From a virus, in the IMG/VR virus record IMGVR_UViG_3300043409_001649, positions 1 through 22,772 of that record: 22,772 bases of DNA; one strand, given 5' to 3'. The stretch's first letter is position 1, and each line of letters begins with the position of its first letter. The notes under the pieces were generated by a model. The model was given only the letters and a program-made list of their open reading frames with translations, was not told where the DNA came from and did no database searches. Both the position numbers and the translations under genes were made by a program. Shown piece after piece: positions 19,356 through 22,772 of this stretch.

Positions 19356-22292
19356 ATGCCACGCGATCCGCAAAGATTCAAGGGGTTGATGACCAACATC
19401 GACCCAAAGGATATCCCGAACGGGTTCACAACCGTACAGAAGAACCTCGGGAACTTCCGCCCAGGGCGGCTCGACGTTCGCGGAGGCGTGCTTCCACTGC
19501 TGCGGTACTGGACCGATGTGACGGCAGGATCGGGGCAGCTACTGAACGTATTCGGCTGCACAAACGCCGATTCAAAGTGGGTTGCATACCAGCGAGACGA
19601 TGGCGTTGTTCGTGCCATCCGAGACGGCGGCGAGTCCGCTGATTTCATAACCGGACTCGATACGGATCACCCGGCCGTCATGTACCGCGATGCGATGGAT
19701 GGCTTGCTCGTCTACAACGGACTTGAGCGAGGCTATCGATGGGATGGAACATCCTCCACGGCTGAACTTGCTGGCGTCTCGTCGCCGGAAGACCTCGGCG
19801 GGAATCCTCCTACCATTGCGGAGAATACGGCGCTCGCAGTCACCATGACGGCAGGCGATTACATCGCCGCGTACCGCTACATGGACAAGTACGGATATCC
19901 GAGTGACATCACGGAGTTCACTGAGTACACCGTCACCACAAATCTCGACGGGCTAAGTTGGACTAGCCTGACTCCGTCAACCCAGTCTCGCGTCAAGTAC
20001 ATCGAGCTTTTCCGAAGCGTAGTCAACGAGCCAAGCAAGCTCTATCTCGTCGCACGAATCGGCAATAATGGTGCCGTTCCGGCGATCACCGGGAATGGCG
20101 TTACGACAACGCTAACACTGGAAACCGGGCATGGACTGATTGTCGGTGCGTCAATCACAGTGCCGACCATCTTCACGGCAAAGCGTGTCGCGACCGTCTC
20201 GGCAACGAGCGCGACCGTGCTGGGCTCATACAATTCATCGGCCACCGACAAGACGTTCACGACGGTCGGGTTCTTTGACGACGAGTTCACTGACGACGAG
20301 CTTCTTGACGCAGGGCAATACCAAGAGAACGTGCTTTCAGTCTTCAGTCCGGACGACACGATCTACGCACGCTCATTCGGGCTGCCGCCTGACGACAAGC
20401 CGTACTTTGCTCAGTACCAAGGCTTCACGTTCGCCTACGGACGAGTGAACTACTCAATCGGAACAGCGACCGCGACTGCGGCTGGATTGACCATTGTCTT
20501 AAATGGTGACGCAGACCCAAAGACGGAATGGGCAGGCCGACAGATCATTCTCACTGCAACCGCAGAGCGATACACGATCATATCAGTGAACGAAGGAACG
20601 AATACGCTCACGGTCGATAGGCTGATTCCGACAACCAGAACGACGGTTGCCTATGTCGTTACGCCTAACCCGCAGCGAGCAAACCTTCTCGCGTTCTCAA
20701 GTGGGCCGGGCTACAACGAGGCGTTCTTGTCCACTGACGGACTTCGAATTCAATCAACGGCAGACTCGACCGATCTTGAAACCGGACTCATGCAGTTCGG
20801 CCCGTATCTGTACGCACTGCATGAATACCACATGCACCAGATCGTGTTCCAATCGCATCCGAGACTCGACGGTCAGGCGAATCTAGCTGGATACCGCGGT
20901 GCCGTAAACAACCGATGCTGGACGCTGGCAAACGGCATCGCCTACCTGATGGATCAGATGGGAGGATATCGAATCTCGGGGCCATGCTGCCCTGACGATA
21001 TCACTTCGCTGGCGATCAAGAACATCTTCAAAGACACGGTAGACTGGTCGATATCTTCGAAGAAATGGTACTTCCTTAGCCATGACCCGCAGACGCGAGT
21101 CGTCAGGTATCACGTCAAGTACACGACCGACACCGGCACGATGCCGAAGCGAGCCCTCTGCTACAACACGCAGACCGGCGAGTGGTGGGAAGAAGAGTAC
21201 CCGTTCGAACTCTCAGGATCAGCGGTAATCGAAGTCGACGGCAAGCAGCGTCTCGTTTGCGGAGGCGAGGACGATCAAGTCCTCATGTTCGGAGACGGGG
21301 TATCCGACTGGATTGAAGAGCCAGTCCGAGTCGAAGTTAGCGAGATGGGCGTAGCAACCGTGCAGGTTGGGGCCGTCACGAACACGACCAGCGCGGTGTC
21401 TTCAGGGTTAATCGGACTCGGCATCACTCTCGACAGTGTCGGCGACACCGTGACGTTCGACCTTTACGCGACCTCCAATGTCTTCACTGGATTCGCACTC
21501 GGAGCCACCGTAAACGAATACATGATGGTGGTCGAGAACGCAGATGGGCTTCGCCTTCTGCTCGACGTAACAGCCATCTACTCAAGTCCGACTCCGAACG
21601 CATGGAGAGGATTTGACGCAACAGTGTTCAAGGCAGAGTTCTATCCAATCAACGGACAGCAACTGACGGTTTCGATCCACCGGAGAACCGTAGTAGACAC
21701 AGTCGCAGACCCGTTCACGACGGCGATGGTTGGTGCGAGCTTGGCAATCATTGAAGGCACCGGAAAAGGCGGTACTGCTAAGGTCCGCACCAGATTAGAC
21801 GCAACGAGCATTGAAACCGAAGACGAGAGCTTCGACTGGGAGATTGACATCACATCGGTCGTGGTTGTGGGTGGCATTCCCGCATCACTGAAGACCGGAA
21901 TGCTCGCTCTACTTGCCGCAGGATCAGAGGACGGGCGAGCCTCGCCAGTGGCGGTCCCGCGAGAGTGCCGGGTACTTATCGAGCCTACGTCGATGGAGAC
22001 GTACGTTGCCCTGCAAGTGTTCATGAACTACGAAACCGACCCACAGCCGATACCGTTCAGCATTCCAAGCAATCGCGGCCTGACGTACGACAGCGACCTA
22101 GACTGCGTCCTGATCAACACCAAGTCCGATCAGTTCGTGCGAGGCGAAGACCCAGGCGTAAAGATCATTTCTCTCGATGAGCCAGTGAATGACGAAGCGA
22201 TCAGTGACCGGCATGTCGCGATCAGTCTCTACGTCATTCAAGGCATGGACGCGATCTCGATTCGGGCACTCGACTTTTCCGGATACGGCTAA
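19356..22292 (+). CDS. Probable tail nozzle / tail tubular B-like protein
   Basis: This is a 978-residue protein and the largest gene in the window. The N-terminus has the pattern of podovirus nozzle or DNA-stabilising proteins: MPRDPQRFKGLMTNIDPKDI, then LGNFRPGRLDVRGGVLPLLR, GLLVYNGLERGYRWDGTSST, and AAYRYMDKYGYPSDITEFTE, with repeated short strands as in a beta-propeller. The middle includes QRANLLAFSSGPGYNEAFLS and YLYALHEYHMHQIVFQSHP. Further on, YNTQTGEWWEEEYPFELSGS and CGGEDDQVLMFGDGVSDW look like propeller blades. The last 300 residues are strand-rich. The family is recalled from P22 gp10 and T7 gp12; no search was run. The ATG lies five bases after a copy of the palindrome and lacks a visible Shine-Dalgarno sequence. 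The stop overlaps the next ATG as TAATG. Confidence 0.75.
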   Translation: MPRDPQRFKGLMTNIDPKDIPNGFTTVQKNLGNFRPGRLDVRGGVLPLLRYWTDVTAGSGQLLNVFGCTNADSKWVAYQRDDGVVRAIRDGGESADFITGLDTDHPAVMYRDAMDGLLVYNGLERGYRWDGTSSTAELAGVSSPEDLGGNPPTIAENTALAVTMTAGDYIAAYRYMDKYGYPSDITEFTEYTVTTNLDGLSWTSLTPSTQSRVKYIELFRSVVNEPSKLYLVARIGNNGAVPAITGNGVTTTLTLETGHGLIVGASITVPTIFTAKRVATVSATSATVLGSYNSSATDKTFTTVGFFDDEFTDDELLDAGQYQENVLSVFSPDDTIYARSFGLPPDDKPYFAQYQGFTFAYGRVNYSIGTATATAAGLTIVLNGDADPKTEWAGRQIILTATAERYTIISVNEGTNTLTVDRLIPTTRTTVAYVVTPNPQRANLLAFSSGPGYNEAFLSTDGLRIQSTADSTDLETGLMQFGPYLYALHEYHMHQIVFQSHPRLDGQANLAGYRGAVNNRCWTLANGIAYLMDQMGGYRISGPCCPDDITSLAIKNIFKDTVDWSISSKKWYFLSHDPQTRVVRYHVKYTTDTGTMPKRALCYNTQTGEWWEEEYPFELSGSAVIEVDGKQRLVCGGEDDQVLMFGDGVSDWIEEPVRVEVSEMGVATVQVGAVTNTTSAVSSGLIGLGITLDSVGDTVTFDLYATSNVFTGFALGATVNEYMMVVENADGLRLLLDVTAIYSSPTPNAWRGFDATVFKAEFYPINGQQLTVSIHRRTVVDTVADPFTTAMVGASLAIIEGTGKGGTAKVRTRLDATSIETEDESFDWEIDITSVVVVGGIPASLKTGMLALLAAGSEDGRASPVAVPRECRVLIEPTSMETYVALQVFMNYETDPQPIPFSIPSNRGLTYDSDLDCVLINTKSDQFVRGEDPGVKIISLDEPVNDEAISDRHVAISLYVIQGMDAISIRALDFSGYG

Positions 22293-22772
22293 TGTTCCCG
22301 TTCCTCAGTAAGCTGATTCCGCGTGCCACTAAAGCGGCTTGTCTCATCAAAGACGAGGCGACTCGGGACGCGATCACGAATCTCGCGAACTACATTTCGC
22401 AGACACTGGGAAACAGCAATTCAGAGCTTGATCACGAAGGGCAAGTGAGGCTCCGCGACATCATCGTGCGCGGAAGTGTGACACAGCTTGGCGACACCGA
22501 GACGTCGACGTTCAACGGCCCGGTGACGCACAACGGCGACGTCATCTTCAACGGCGACACGATTACGATGTCGACGACGATACAGCAGTTGCTCACGGTG
22601 ATGCCGGTGCAGCTAACGACGGCCATGTCGAGCGGCTCTGCGTCAGCTAGGTTTTGTATTGATTCCGGAGGCAGCTACATTCCTGATGGGCCGACGTTCA
22701 CGGTGTACGACCCAACGAAGCTGGCATGGAACGCTTTTACGGGGCAACAGGGATGGGTGAAGTACGACTTCG
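22292..22772 (+). CDS. Fiber-like protein, partial (runs off the window)
   Basis: The frame opens at ATG 22292, overlapping the nozzle-like stop (TAATG), and stays open to the end of the window, giving 160 residues. The N-terminus is helical and basic (MFPFLSKLIPRATKAACLIK, then DAITNLANYISQTLGNSNSE). From about residue 55 it switches to a strand-turn repeat: VRLRDIIVRGSVTQLGDTET, then FNGPVTHNGDVIFNGDTIT, where N-G-x-V and G-D recur every nine residues or so, as in beta-helical fibers. A later part, SARFCIDSGGSYIPDGPTFT, is probably a separate domain. An N-terminal anchor plus beta-helical shaft suggests a second fiber or spike that docks on the tail machine. The true length and the C-terminal domain are unknown. 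Confidence 0.65.
   Translation, partial: MFPFLSKLIPRATKAACLIKDEATRDAITNLANYISQTLGNSNSELDHEGQVRLRDIIVRGSVTQLGDTETSTFNGPVTHNGDVIFNGDTITMSTTIQQLLTVMPVQLTTAMSSGSASARFCIDSGGSYIPDGPTFTVYDPTKLAWNAFTGQQGWVKYDF

Noticed and set aside
21431-21452. Further palindrome-like sequence GTGTCGGCGACAC, and GTGTGACAC near 22478
   Set aside because: Both lie inside genes, share only the outer GTGT/ACAC bases and lack the TTCTGACAC arm, so they are not counted as members of the family.
4941-22772. CRISPR array, insertion sequence or integrase
   Set aside because: No regularly spaced direct repeats outside the fiber gene, no transposase or recombinase motif and no terminal inverted repeats were seen.

Overview
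The window reads as part of the genome of a tailed, podovirus-like double-stranded DNA phage, or a prophage or metagenomic contig derived from one. All recognisable genes lie on the + strand and are packed with short gaps or 1-4 base overlaps. The core virion genes are present: scaffold, major capsid protein, small and large terminase, a very large portal, an adaptor-like protein and a nozzle-like protein. No tape measure, tail tube or sheath gene is visible. The host cannot be read from the sequence. The DNA is moderately GC-rich, and ribosome binding sites are partly of the AGGAGG type and partly missing. A planctomycete-like host is only an impression and rests on no direct evidence.

Layout. 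1-2294: four small genes of unknown or regulatory type, including a small membrane/coiled-coil protein and a protein that is only a LexA-type winged-helix DNA-binding domain. 2295-2968: about 670 bases without a convincing gene. It holds a candidate small RNA (promoter, bulged hairpin, Rho-independent terminator), then a second promoter followed by about 430 bases rich in hairpins, then a third promoter directly before the next operon. 2969-4864: an operon of three unknown genes, a GroES-like co-chaperonin and an XRE-type HTH regulator, closed by a terminator. 4867-8381: a new promoter and the capsid block (acidic scaffold-like protein, major capsid protein, decoration-like protein), closed by a terminator. 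8403-9383: a GT-A fold glycosyltransferase-like gene with terminator hairpins on both sides. 9403-16042: packaging and portal block (small terminase candidate, TerL, an unknown protein, portal, two unknown proteins). 16049-22772: a 46-residue TED-repeat protein, a long repetitive fiber protein, an adaptor-like protein, a large nozzle-like protein, and the start of another fiber-like gene that runs off the window.

How the parts could work together. GroES may help host GroEL fold the capsid protein. Scaffold and capsid protein build the procapsid on the portal, the terminase packages DNA, and the adaptor, nozzle and fiber complete the short tail. Two small DNA-binding proteins (LexA-like and XRE) are candidate controllers of the promoter-rich region.

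The most unusual signals are: (1) a 17-bp palindrome, GTGTCAGATTCTGACAC, found as two exact copies (one inside the scaffold gene) and two diverged copies, with three of the four placed directly before start codons; (2) the RNA hub at 2300-2946; (3) two mutually exclusive hairpins between the scaffold and capsid genes; and (4) a 735-bp-offset internal duplication in the fiber gene. All functional calls come from reading the sequence; no database search was run.
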